Positions 6,165 to 14,297 of a stretch of DNA of 21,712 nt are shown here, piece by piece. The notes under the pieces are model-generated. The model was not told the origin of the DNA, searched no databases, and saw only the letters and a list, made by a program, of their open reading frames with translations. Both the position numbers and the translations under genes were made by a program. The stretch covers positions 1 to 21,712 of the forward strand of contig DBXI01000027.1 of assembly GCA_002309255.1 (NCBI GenBank), given 5' to 3'. Positions within the stretch are counted from its first letter, which is position 1, and each line of letters starts with the position of its first letter. The stretch comes from Bacteroidales bacterium UBA1216. GTDB taxonomy: Bacteria > Bacteroidota > Bacteroidia > Bacteroidales > Paludibacteraceae.

Positions 6165-6313
6165 AAGAAGAAGATCTGAAATCAAAAATCCTTGTTGGGT
6201 TGCAGGATACTTACCGTCAGGTAGTAGAACAACATCGTCGCGACAACCAGCCGCTCATCCTCAGCGAGAATGGTGCTGTACAATACGTTGATCCGTTTAC
6301 GGTGGAGATATAG
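6161..6313 (+). CDS. 50-residue partner of the zeta-like kinase, possible antitoxin
   Basis: The ATG overlaps the kinase stop (ATGA), and the frame runs 50 codons to TAG at 6311-6313. The protein starts MKEEDLKSKILVGLQDTYRQ, a likely amphipathic helix, continues with a charged segment (VVEQHRRDNQ) and ends in a short strand-like part (PLILSENGAVQYVDPFTVEI). In Bacteroidota small proteins with this helix-then-strand plan commonly accompany zeta-like kinases, but that is recollection, not a search. The tight coupling and length support a real gene; an antitoxin or accessory role is inference. Confidence 0.6.
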   Translation: MKEEDLKSKILVGLQDTYRQVVEQHRRDNQPLILSENGAVQYVDPFTVEI

Positions 6314-6326
6314 GATAAGAGAGAAT

Positions 6327-6413
6327 ACGGATTTGACGGATTAGACGGATATAACTGTACGAATCTCACGAATCGAACGAATATATCGGTACGGATCTCA
6401 CGAATCGGACGGA
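6327..6413. repeat. Three blocks of 9-bp repeats (ACGRATnnn)
   Basis: Each block has three ACGGAT or ACGAAT words spaced nine bases apart. The first block starts at about 6327, the second begins ACGAATCTC at about 6358, and the third begins ACGGATCTC at about 6390. The blocks are separated by short spacers. Related words make up the direct repeat at 5490-5562. Confidence 0.75.
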
Positions 6414-6417
6414 TGAA

Positions 6418-6445
6418 CATAAAACAAAAAGCATAAAACATAAAA
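6418..6445. repeat. Four-copy heptamer tract before the carboxyltransferase gene
   Basis: CATAAAA, CAAAAAG, CATAAAA and CATAAAA, exactly 28 bases, ending 17 bases before the ATG at 6463. No Shine-Dalgarno sequence is visible there. Confidence 0.75.
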
Positions 6446-6462
6446 CAACATAAAAATATACC

Positions 6463-8352
6463 ATGGCAAAGAAAGAAGTTCAATTTTCGCTCGTGTACCG
6501 CGACATGTGGCAGAGTAGCGGGCGTTATGTACCGCGCAGAGACCAGTTGGCAAAGGTAGCACCCGTGATCATCGACATGGGTTGCTTTGACCGCGTGGAG
6601 ACCAACGGCGGTGCGTCGGAACAAGTTAACCTGCTTTACGGCGAGAACCCGAACCTGGCTGTGCGCACGTTCTGCAAACCGTTCAACGAGGCAGGCATCA
6701 AGACGCACATGCTCGACCGCGGATTGAATGCGCTCAGGATGAACCCCGTACCGGCTGATGTGCGTCAGCTGATGTACAAGGTGAAGCATGCGCAAGGCAC
6801 GAATATCACCCGTATCTTCTGCGGACTGAATGACCCCAGAAACATCATCCCCAGTATCAAGTGGGCAAAAGCCGCCGGGATGACCGCACAGGCAACGATG
6901 TGTATCACGTACAGCAAGGTGCACACGCGCGAGTACTACATCAACCTCGCGGAGCAACTGATTGAAGCCGGTGCAGAGGAGATCTGCCTGAAAGACATGG
7001 CAGGCGTAGGCCGTCCGGCGATGCTGGGCGACATCGTGCGCGCTATAAAGACCCAGCACCCCGACATCATCATCCAGTACCACGGTCACACAGGACCGGG
7101 ATTCTCCGTTGCATCGATGCTGGAGGTAGCCAAAGCCGGCGGCGACGTGCTGGACGTAGCGATGGAGCCGCTCTCATGGGGCAAGGTGCATCCGGATGTG
7201 ATCACCATTCAAGCCATGCTGAAGGACGCGGGATTCCTGGTGAAGGACATCAACATGAAAGCCTATATGGAGGCACGCAGCCTGACGCAGTCGTTCATTG
7301 ACGATTTCTTAGGCTACTGGATTGACCCGAAGAACTCGCTGATGACCTCGCTGCTGGTAGGCTGCGGTCTGCCGGGCGGAATGATGGGTAGTCTGATGGC
7401 TGATCTCAAAGGCATACATGCCGCTATCAACGCGAACCTGAGGAAGAAAGGCGAGCCCGAATTGAGCGAGGACGAGCTGCTCGTGCAACTCTTCGACGAG
7501 GTTCAGCGCATATGGCCGATGCTCGGAACGCCGTGCTTGGTGACGCCGTTCTCGCAGTACGTGAAGAACGCCGCGCTGATGAACCTATTCAGCCGTTCGA
7601 TGGGCGAGAAAGATTTCACACGTATGGATCCTGCCATGTGGGGAATGATCCTCGGCAAGTCGGGCAAGCTGCCGGGCGAACTCGCTCCAGAGATCATCGA
7701 ACTGGCGAAGGAGAAAGGTTACGAGTTCTACACCGACGACCCGCAGAAGCTCTATCCGGACGTACTGCCGCAGTACATCAAGGAGATGGAGGAGCTCGGC
7801 TGGGATCGCGGTCAGGACGACGAAGAGCTGTTTGAGTTCGCAATGCACGACAAACAGTACCGCGAGTATAAGTCCGGTCTGGCGAAAGAGCAGTTCAACA
7901 AAGATCTGCTCGAACGGATGGAGAAAGCAGCCAAGGGTGGTCAGCAAGTCACGTTCATCTCGGCTGCCGACAAACGCGCTATCCTGCACCCGACGAGCGA
8001 GCCTGTGGAGGCTACTCAGGCCGGTACGGTGCTCTGGGAGCTGGACTTCAACGAAGCCAGCCACGCACCAGCCTTCGGCAAGCTCTACCGTCAGGGCGAC
8101 CTCGTTTGCAGCCTACAGACGCAGCACGGCATCGAGCCGCTGTTCGCATCGTTTGACAGCCGTCTGGTAGCTGTTGACCGTCAGCAGGGCGACAAGGTCA
8201 CCAAGGGTGACGCCGTATGCTGGCTGGAGAAAGCGGAAATAGTCGAAAGTCAAAAGTCGAAAGTCGAAAGCAAGCCAGCCAAGAAAGCGGACAGCAAGGT
8301 TAAAGAGCCAGCCAAGAGTAAGTGGAAAGACTCGATGAATGCGCGAAGTTAA
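6463..8352 (+). CDS. Pyruvate carboxylase subunit B / oxaloacetate decarboxylase alpha-type carboxyltransferase
   Basis: A 629-residue protein whose first 450 or so residues form the HMGL-like TIM barrel and conserved carboxylase domain. Visible sites: YRDMWQSSGRY (12-22, like the RDxxQS motif), CLKDMAGV (175-182) with the Lys that is carbamylated in this family (Lys177), and the metal-binding HGH (207-209) in YHGHTGPG. These enzymes move carboxyl groups between oxaloacetate/pyruvate and biotin. The C-terminal part (about 512-592) has the shape of a biotinyl/lipoyl domain, with paired GD-V-KGD turns, but the expected EAMKM is replaced by QTQHG (552-556), so no acceptor Lys is seen. A Lys/Ser-rich tail, partly encoded by a heptamer tract, closes the protein. 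No promoter is evident. Confidence 0.88.
   Translation: MAKKEVQFSLVYRDMWQSSGRYVPRRDQLAKVAPVIIDMGCFDRVETNGGASEQVNLLYGENPNLAVRTFCKPFNEAGIKTHMLDRGLNALRMNPVPADVRQLMYKVKHAQGTNITRIFCGLNDPRNIIPSIKWAKAAGMTAQATMCITYSKVHTREYYINLAEQLIEAGAEEICLKDMAGVGRPAMLGDIVRAIKTQHPDIIIQYHGHTGPGFSVASMLEVAKAGGDVLDVAMEPLSWGKVHPDVITIQAMLKDAGFLVKDINMKAYMEARSLTQSFIDDFLGYWIDPKNSLMTSLLVGCGLPGGMMGSLMADLKGIHAAINANLRKKGEPELSEDELLVQLFDEVQRIWPMLGTPCLVTPFSQYVKNAALMNLFSRSMGEKDFTRMDPAMWGMILGKSGKLPGELAPEIIELAKEKGYEFYTDDPQKLYPDVLPQYIKEMEELGWDRGQDDEELFEFAMHDKQYREYKSGLAKEQFNKDLLERMEKAAKGGQQVTFISAADKRAILHPTSEPVEATQAGTVLWELDFNEASHAPAFGKLYRQGDLVCSLQTQHGIEPLFASFDSRLVAVDRQQGDKVTKGDAVCWLEKAEIVESQKSKVESKPAKKADSKVKEPAKSKWKDSMNARS
8242..8269. repeat. 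Four-copy heptamer tract inside the carboxyltransferase gene
   Basis: GTCGAAA, GTCAAAA, GTCGAAA and GTCGAAA, 28 bases, in the coding sequence just after the lipoyl-like domain. It encodes part of the Lys/Ser-rich tail. Confidence 0.8.
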
Positions 8353-8358
8353 CTCTGC

Positions 8359-8378
8359 ATCAGCCATGCATGGCTGAT
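8359..8378. repeat. Palindrome ATCAGCCA-N4-TGGCTGAT, copy 2
   Basis: With spacer TGCA the whole 20 bases form a perfect palindrome. It lies between the carboxyltransferase stop (8352) and the glycosyltransferase start, 19 bases before that ATG. No T-run follows, so it is unlikely to be a simple terminator. Confidence 0.85.
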
Positions 8379-8397
8379 ACACTCAACAAGCATAGAT

Positions 8398-9597
8398 ATG
8401 AGCAAGCCGCTGAATATAGTGATCGTCGGGACAGCCTACCCTTTTCGGGGTGGGCTGGCGACGTTCAACCAGCGATTGGCGCAGCAGTTCATGGATGAGG
8501 GGCATAAGGTGGAGATAATTACCTTCACTACCCAGTACCCCTCGTTCCTTTTCCCTGGCAAGACGCAGCTGAGCAACGAGCAGCCGCCTGAGGGGTTGAC
8601 GATACGCAGAGCTGTCAACTCATGCAATCCGCTGAGTTGGTGGCGCGTGGGGCAGCAGCTGATGAAACAGAAGCCTGATCTGGTGATCTGCTGCTATTGG
8701 ATGGCGTTCTTTGCGCCGGCATATGCGACGATAGAACGGATAGCGAAGCGCAATGGGCATACAAAGTGCATCGCACTGGTGCATAACATGATACCTCATG
8801 AGCCGAGCGTACTCGACAAAATGTTTGCGCCGCGGTTCATAAGGCAGACAGACGGGTTTGTAGCCTTGTCGCAAAGCGTGGTTAATGACATCGAGAAGAT
8901 AGAAATCAGAAATCAGCACGGCTCTTCCGATCGAAAGAAATCAGAAATCAGAAAGCCGAAGGCCTTCAGTCCCCATCCCATCTACGACCACTACGGCGAA
9001 CGGATGAGCAAGGCAGAGGCATGTGAGGCATTAGGGCTGGATGCGCAGCTGGATTATATGCTGTTCTTCGGTTTGGTGCGGGCGTATAAGGGATTGGATC
9101 TGCTGATTAATGCGTTCGCCAAGGTGAAGGATGAACTGCCGCAACTAAGGCTGCTGATAGCCGGCGAGTTCTACGAGGATGAGCAGAAGTACCGCGAGCA
9201 GATAGCCGCAGCCGGATTGAACGAGCGCGTGATTGTGCACAATGAGTTCATCGCCGATGCCGATCTGAGGAAGTACTTCGGTGCGGCGAGCCTGATTGTG
9301 CAGCCATACAAGTCGGCAACCCAGAGCGGCGTGACACAGGTGGCGTTCCACTTCGAGAAACCGATGCTCGTGACCGATGTAGGCGGCTTGGCGGAGATCG
9401 TGCACCACGGAAAGATGGGCTACGCCGTGCAGCCGGAGGCAGGTGCTATCGCCGAGGCGCTGAGCGACTACTACAGCAATGCCAGGCAAGAGCCATTTAC
9501 CGAGTACCTGAAGAAGGAGAAGACAAAGTACGCATGGTCAAAGATGACCGGCGTGTTCGGGCGACTGCTGGACGCAGTGCGCACACAAGACAGATAA
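8398..9597 (+). CDS. GT4-like glycosyltransferase
   Basis: A 399-residue GT-B-fold glycosyltransferase. The N-terminal domain starts IVIVGTAYPFRGGLATFNQRLA (6-27), with the glycine-rich turn that receives the acceptor. The C-terminal domain carries FFGLVRAYKGLDLLI, LLIAGEFY, VQPYKSATQSGVTQVAF and MLVTDVGGLAEIV, the nucleotide-sugar-binding part of GT4. It should transfer a sugar to an envelope glycan, lipid or protein in the cytoplasm; donor and acceptor cannot be read. Residues 169-185 (EIRNQHGSSDRKKSEIR) interrupt an otherwise normal linker and are encoded by a heptamer-type repeat around an odd insert. It lies 16 bases before the DUF2723 gene, probably in one operon. Confidence 0.88.
   Translation: MSKPLNIVIVGTAYPFRGGLATFNQRLAQQFMDEGHKVEIITFTTQYPSFLFPGKTQLSNEQPPEGLTIRRAVNSCNPLSWWRVGQQLMKQKPDLVICCYWMAFFAPAYATIERIAKRNGHTKCIALVHNMIPHEPSVLDKMFAPRFIRQTDGFVALSQSVVNDIEKIEIRNQHGSSDRKKSEIRKPKAFSPHPIYDHYGERMSKAEACEALGLDAQLDYMLFFGLVRAYKGLDLLINAFAKVKDELPQLRLLIAGEFYEDEQKYREQIAAAGLNERVIVHNEFIADADLRKYFGAASLIVQPYKSATQSGVTQVAFHFEKPMLVTDVGGLAEIVHHGKMGYAVQPEAGAIAEALSDYYSNARQEPFTEYLKKEKTKYAWSKMTGVFGRLLDAVRTQDR
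8901..8952. repeat. Duplicated AGAAATC repeat around a 19-bp insert
   Basis: Two 16-base copies of AGAAATCAGAAATCAG (starting 8901 and 8936) flank CACGGCTCTTCCGATCGAA. The reading frame stays open. The middle contains GCTCTTCCGATC (8921-8932), identical to the end of common Illumina adapters. Confidence 0.7.
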
Positions 9598-9613
9598 ACA
9601 GTTTATTTACAAT

Positions 9614-12600
9614 ATGGAAAAACAATTCAAGTTGTGGAACGTGATTGTCGGTTGGGTGGTGTTCGCCATCGCAGCCGCCACGTATCTGCTGACTATCGAG
9701 CCGACAGCCTCGTTCTGGGACTGCGGTGAGTTCATCTCATCTGCCGACAAACTGGATGTAGGACACCCGCCCGGAGCACCGTTCTTCATGCTGATGGGTC
9801 ACTTCTTCTCGCTGTTTGCGAGCGACGCGTCGCACGTAGCGATGTGCGTGAATGCCTTGTCGGCACTGGCCTCAGCGTTCACTATCCTGTTCCTATTCTG
9901 GACGATCACCGCGTTGGCGAAGAAACTCGTGGCACCGGACAGCGTGGCGCATATCATCGCCCTGTTAGGTGCAGGTGCGGTAGGTGCGCTGGCTTACACG
10001 TTCAGCGACACCTTCTGGTTTAGTGCCGTGGAAGGTGAGGTCTATGCCTCGTCGTCGCTGTTCACCGCCGTGGTGTTCTGGCTGATACTCAAATGGTACG
10101 ACCAGGCGGACGAAGAAGGGTCGGACAAGTGGCTGATACTCATCGCCTACCTGATGGGACTGAGTATAGGTGTGCACCTGCTGAACCTGCTGACGATCCC
10201 TGCCATCGTGCTGGTGTATTACTTCCGCAAGTACGAGTTCTCGTGGGGCGGTGTGTGCCTGGCGTTCCTCGCTTCGGTGGGTATTTTGGCGTTCGTGCTA
10301 TACGGAATTATTCCGGGCGTGCCGACCATCGCCGGCTGGTTTGAGTTGGCGTTCGTCAATGGTCTGGGTCTGCCGTTCAATACGGGTCTGGCTGTTTATC
10401 TGGTGCTACTGGCTGCGGCACTCGTTTGGGCTGTAGTGAGCACTGCACGGGTTGAGAAAGTAGGATTACAGGAGATCATTGCTTTCCTGTGCGCCTTTAC
10501 TTTGGCGGGTACACCGTTCTTGAGGGAAAGCGCGTTGATAGGTGTGGTGATTGTGGCTATAGTGGCTGCGCTGCTGTTCGCCAAAAAAGAGCTCGTGTCG
10601 CCGCGTCTGCTTAACACCGCGAGCCTGATGATCGCCGTGATCATCATCGGCTACAGTTCATATGCCGCGCTGGTCATCCGCTCGAATGCGGATACACCGA
10701 TGGATCAGAACAGCCCGGATAACGTGTTCTCGCTCAAGTACTACCTGAACCGCGAACAGTACGGCGACACGCCGCTGCTGTATGGACAGACCTACAACGC
10801 ACCGGTGCAACTGGAGATCAAGGGTAACATGTGCATCCCCGTGGAGAAACAGGGGCATGCGCAGTACGCTCCCGCACCGCGCGTAGAGGGCGAGAAAGAC
10901 CACTACGCTATCACCGGCTACAAGACGCAGTACGTGTATATGAAGGAGTTCATGATGCTCTTCCCGCGCATGTGGTCGAGCCAAGGCTCGCATGTGGGCG
11001 CCTACAAGGAGTGGGCGGAGATCAAGGGGCACAAGGTGCGCTACGACTACTGCGGACAGCAGAAGACCGAGTACGTGCCTACCTTCGGCGAGAACCTTCG
11101 GTTCTTCTTCCGCTACCAGGTCAACTACATGTACTGGCGGTACTTCATGTGGAACTTTTCCGGCCGTCAGAACGACATTCAGGGCTACGGCGAGATACAT
11201 AAGGGCAACTGGATCACCGGCTTCCACGCCATCGACAACGCGATGCTGGGCGACCAGGAGTCATTGCCTGCTGAGTTGCGCGAGAACAAAGGGCACAACG
11301 TGTATTACATGTTGCCGTTGTTGTTGGGATTGATCGGTCTGATCTGGCAAGCGACGAAGACTAACCAGCGTCAAGAGAAGAGCGGCGGCATCATGAAGAC
11401 CGTCACCGACTTCGTAGGCCTTCGCTCGTTCTCGATCACCGCACTGTTGTTCCTGCTGACCGGTCTGGCTATCGTGGTTTATCTGAACCAGACACCCTAC
11501 CAGCCGCGTGAGCGTGACTACGCCTACGCAGGCTCGTTCTATGCATTCTGCATTTGGATCGGCTTCGGTGTGCTGGCGCTCATCGATAGTGCTATGCAGT
11601 CGATCAAGTCAGAGGGCGGCAAGACGGTAGCTGCACTGGCTGTGACCGTTATCACGCTGGGCGTGCCGGCACAGATGGCTTCGCAGAACTGGGACGATCA
11701 CGACCGCTCGCAGCGCTACGTGTGCCGCGACTTCGGTGCTAACTACCTCAAGTCGTGCAAGCCGAACGGCATCATCTTCAGTAACGGCGACAACGACACC
11801 TTCCCCCTCTGGTACAACCAGGAGGTAGAGGGCGTGGGTACTGACCTCAGGGTGTGCAACCTGTCGTACTTGCAGACCGACTGGTACATCTCGCAGATGA
11901 AACGCCCGTATTACGACTCGCCGGCGCTTCCGATCTCGTGGGAGTACAAGGACTTCATGCCCGGCACGAATGAAGTCGTCTGGACAGACAACCGTCTCGG
12001 CCAGCCGCTGGAGGTGACCAAAGCCTTCCAGTTCCTGCGCTCCGACGACCCGAAGACCAAGAACCGCGAGGGTGAGAACTACCTGCCTGCCGACCAGCTC
12101 TACGTGCTGGCGCCGGACAGCAGTCAGATTCTGATGAAGAAAGCCCGTCGGTTCACTCGTTCGGAGATGATGATCATGGAAATGCTCGCCCAGAACAAAT
12201 GGGATCGTCCGATGTACTTCGCCGTGAGCGTGGGACCTGACTACTACATGGGGCTTGAACCATACTTCGAGTGCACCGGTATGGCTTACCGGATCACACC
12301 TAACCGCTCGCCGAACAACCAGCCTCGCATCGCCGTGGAGGAGATGTACAGCAACATGATGAACAAGTTCGAGTACGGCAACTGTAAGGCGGAGGGTATC
12401 TACCTGGACGAGAATACCCTTCGCATGTGCCGCACGCACCGGATGATGTTCGCCCAGTTGGCGGAGGTGCTCGTCAACCGCAAGGATTATGAGCGTGCTA
12501 CTGCTGTTTTGGACAAGGCATTTGAGGAGCTGCCCGGTACGAATATCCCATATGACTACACGGCCGCATCGATGGCGCTACTGTATGTGCGCATGGGTGA

Positions 12601-12817
12601 GAAGGAGAAAGCCGAGCCTATCCTGCGCGCTGTTGCACAGACCAGCAGCGAGTATATCCTGTGGGGAAAATCGCTCAGCAAGGAGCGCCGCAAGGCACTG
12701 AAGAGCACCCTTGACCACCACGACGCCGTGCTGGGTTACATCCTGCAGCAGTGCGAACGCAACGGCCTGCACGAGATAGTGGAGGACTACTACCGCATCT
12801 ACGACACAAACGGATAA
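9614..12817 (+). CDS. DUF2723 polytopic membrane protein (TMEM260-like, possible O-glycosyltransferase)
   Basis: A 1067-residue membrane protein. Near the N-terminus it has a hydrophobic segment (about 9-28), then EPTASFWDCGEFISSADKL (29-47) and HPPG (51-54), the acidic loop and motif of the DUF2723 family. Roughly ten or more membrane spans follow up to about residue 380, with more near 560-690. A large soluble region (about 690-1067) ends in TPR-like helices (EVLVNRKDYERATAVLDKAFEELP). Human TMEM260 of this family is a protein O-mannosyltransferase, so a lipid-linked-sugar glycosyltransferase acting outside the inner membrane is a reasonable inference; the bacterial substrate is unknown. 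The position behind a GT4 enzyme supports a glycan role. Confidence 0.85.
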   Translation: MEKQFKLWNVIVGWVVFAIAAATYLLTIEPTASFWDCGEFISSADKLDVGHPPGAPFFMLMGHFFSLFASDASHVAMCVNALSALASAFTILFLFWTITALAKKLVAPDSVAHIIALLGAGAVGALAYTFSDTFWFSAVEGEVYASSSLFTAVVFWLILKWYDQADEEGSDKWLILIAYLMGLSIGVHLLNLLTIPAIVLVYYFRKYEFSWGGVCLAFLASVGILAFVLYGIIPGVPTIAGWFELAFVNGLGLPFNTGLAVYLVLLAAALVWAVVSTARVEKVGLQEIIAFLCAFTLAGTPFLRESALIGVVIVAIVAALLFAKKELVSPRLLNTASLMIAVIIIGYSSYAALVIRSNADTPMDQNSPDNVFSLKYYLNREQYGDTPLLYGQTYNAPVQLEIKGNMCIPVEKQGHAQYAPAPRVEGEKDHYAITGYKTQYVYMKEFMMLFPRMWSSQGSHVGAYKEWAEIKGHKVRYDYCGQQKTEYVPTFGENLRFFFRYQVNYMYWRYFMWNFSGRQNDIQGYGEIHKGNWITGFHAIDNAMLGDQESLPAELRENKGHNVYYMLPLLLGLIGLIWQATKTNQRQEKSGGIMKTVTDFVGLRSFSITALLFLLTGLAIVVYLNQTPYQPRERDYAYAGSFYAFCIWIGFGVLALIDSAMQSIKSEGGKTVAALAVTVITLGVPAQMASQNWDDHDRSQRYVCRDFGANYLKSCKPNGIIFSNGDNDTFPLWYNQEVEGVGTDLRVCNLSYLQTDWYISQMKRPYYDSPALPISWEYKDFMPGTNEVVWTDNRLGQPLEVTKAFQFLRSDDPKTKNREGENYLPADQLYVLAPDSSQILMKKARRFTRSEMMIMEMLAQNKWDRPMYFAVSVGPDYYMGLEPYFECTGMAYRITPNRSPNNQPRIAVEEMYSNMMNKFEYGNCKAEGIYLDENTLRMCRTHRMMFAQLAEVLVNRKDYERATAVLDKAFEELPGTNIPYDYTAASMALLYVRMGEKEKAEPILRAVAQTSSEYILWGKSLSKERRKALKSTLDHHDAVLGYILQQCERNGLHEIVEDYYRIYDTNG

Positions 12818-12825
12818 GTCATACT

Positions 12826-12860
12826 TGTTGAACCTGTCGGAATTTCCGGCAGGTTCAACA
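12826..12860 (+). terminator. Long hairpin after the DUF2723 gene
   Basis: TGTTGAACCTGTCGGAA (12826-12842) pairs with TTCCGGCAGGTTCAACA (12844-12860) with one G-T pair, directly behind the stop codon. No T-run follows, so it may terminate or only protect the transcript end. Confidence 0.6.
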
Positions 12861-12872
12861 TATCCCAGCCGC

Positions 12873-12925
12873 CACTTACCAACGTTAAATAGGAGCGCTG
12901 AGCCCGGCATCGAAAAAAAGTGAGT
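12873..12925. repeat. 53-bp dispersed intergenic repeat, copy 1
   Basis: The 53 bases from CACTTACC to AAGTGAGT align without gaps to 20308-20360, with 44 of 53 identical. Outer bases CACTT and AAGTG can pair. Confidence 0.8.
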
Positions 12926-12941
12926 TCTTAAACAATGACAC

Positions 12942-12971
12942 ACAAAGCGAGCACCGAAGTGCTCGCTTTGT
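12942..12971 (-). terminator. Terminator of the response regulator gene
   Basis: A perfect 13-bp stem (12942-12954 with 12959-12971). On the minus strand the loop reads C(TTCG)G, the very stable tetraloop, and the downstream sequence is T-rich (GTGTCATTGTTT). It lies 25 bases past the stop of the minus-strand gene. Confidence 0.78.
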
Positions 12972-12996
12972 ATGTATTAGGATGAAAAATGATGTA

Positions 12997-14178
12997 TCAG
13001 GCGAAGAGGTCGATGTCGGCGGCGGTGATCTCGGCGCCTGAGAGGATGATCAGTCGCTCAACGACGTTGCGGAGTTCGCGGATATTTCCCGGCCAGTGTC
13101 GCTTCTGCAGGGCGAGGATAGCATCCTTGGCGAACTTCTTGACCGCCCACCCTTGCTCCTCGCATATCTGAGAGGTGAAGAACTCGACGAGTTCGGGTAT
13201 ATCCTCCTTGCGGTCGTCGAGCGAAGGTACATGGATAGGAATAACGTTCAGTCGGTGGAACAGATCCTCGCGGAAGGTGCCTTTCTCTATCTCCTTATGC
13301 AGATCCTTGTTCGTGGCTGCGATGACGCGGACGTTGACCTGTATGGCCTTGTCGCTGCCGACGCGTGTGACCTCACCTTCCTGGAGTGCACGGAGCACCT
13401 TGGTTTGTGCGGCGAGGGACATGTCGCCTATCTCGTCAAGGAAGAGGGTACCGCCGTTAGCCTGCTCGAACTTACCCGCACGATCCTTAACAGCACCCGT
13501 GAACGAGCCTTTGGTGTGACCGAACAGCTCGCTCTCGATGAGCTCGGACGGGATAGCTGCGCAGTTACAGGTGACAAGCGGCATGTCGGCGCGGTTGCTC
13601 TGCTCGAAGATCATCCGCGCAGCGACCTCCTTACCTGTACCGTTCTGTCCGGTGATGAGCACGCGCGCCTCGGTGGGAGCGACCTTGGCAATCATCTCGC
13701 GCACGGCCTGTATAGCGGCGCTGGTGCCGATCATCTGATACTTGCTATTGACTTTCTTCTTGAGGGCAGTAGCTTCGTTGCGCAGTGTCTTGGCCTCATG
13801 GCGGAGCTGCTTGCTATCGATGCCGTGACGGGTGGTGACGAGCAGACGGTTGAGATCGAGCGGCTTCTCCAGGAAGTCATAGGCGCCCTGCTTGATGCAT
13901 TCGACAGCCGTCTCGATGTTGCCATGACCGGAGATCATCACCACCGGCACATCGGCGCACGGGCTTTCGGGCTGCTTGAGCGCCGCAAGGAGCTCGGTGC
14001 CGTCCATCTGCGGCATCTTGACGTCACTATAGATCAGATCGTAATTGCCTGCCTGTGCCATCTCCACGCCTTGCGCTCCGTTCTCGGCTACATCAACCGA
14101 GTAGCCTTCGAACTCAAGGGTCTCCTTCAGGATATTACGAATCGCTCTTTCGTCGTCAATAACTAAGATTTTTGCCAT
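12997..14178 (-). CDS. NtrC-family sigma-54-type response regulator without DNA-binding domain
   Basis: A 393-residue protein. The receiver domain (1-120) has the acidic pair D8-D9, phospho-acceptor D52 (YSDVKMPQMDG), S83 and K105. A coiled linker (about 122-145) leads to an AAA+ domain with Walker A GQNGTGKE (177-184), the sigma-54 contact loop GSFTGA (224-229, usually GAFTGA), Walker B FLDEIGD (246-252) and the arginine-finger strand. The protein ends at ITAADIDLFA just after the AAA+ lid, with no Fis-type helix-turn-helix. I recall similar HTH-less forms in other Bacteroidota, so this may be native. The ATG at 14178 is chosen because MAKILVIDDE is a standard receiver start; the frame extends 5' through the promoter. 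A cognate kinase is not in the window. Confidence 0.9.
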   Translation of the reverse strand: MAKILVIDDERAIRNILKETLEFEGYSVDVAENGAQGVEMAQAGNYDLIYSDVKMPQMDGTELLAALKQPESPCADVPVVMISGHGNIETAVECIKQGAYDFLEKPLDLNRLLVTTRHGIDSKQLRHEAKTLRNEATALKKKVNSKYQMIGTSAAIQAVREMIAKVAPTEARVLITGQNGTGKEVAARMIFEQSNRADMPLVTCNCAAIPSELIESELFGHTKGSFTGAVKDRAGKFEQANGGTLFLDEIGDMSLAAQTKVLRALQEGEVTRVGSDKAIQVNVRVIAATNKDLHKEIEKGTFREDLFHRLNVIPIHVPSLDDRKEDIPELVEFFTSQICEEQGWAVKKFAKDAILALQKRHWPGNIRELRNVVERLIILSGAEITAADIDLFA

Positions 14179-14249
14179 ATTTTGATCAACTTTAGGGTTC
14201 AAACAAGTGGTTTTTGATAAAAAACGAAGATTTTTCATGAAAAACGCAA

Positions 14250-14281
14250 CAAAGTTACAAAAAAATTTTGATATTTGCAAA
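14250..14281 (-). promoter_or_regulatory. Promoter of the response regulator gene
   Basis: On the minus strand TTTG (complement of 14278-14281), 20 bases, TAACTTTG (complement of 14250-14257). It overlaps the divergent promoter at 14267-14297. Confidence 0.78.
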
Positions 14282-14297
14282 AAAAGTTGTACCTTTG
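14267..14297 (+). promoter_or_regulatory. Promoter of the secreted OB-fold gene
   Basis: TTTG (14267-14270), 19 bases, TACCTTTG (14290-14297). Its -33 region overlaps that of the minus-strand promoter, so the two polymerases could exclude each other. A leader of about 125 bases follows. Confidence 0.68.

Noticed and set aside
13096..14166. A 356-codon open frame on the plus strand opposite the response regulator
   Set aside because: It lies antisense to a gene with unmistakable receiver and AAA+ motifs, has no recognisable domain and no promoter or start context; a by-product of codon bias.
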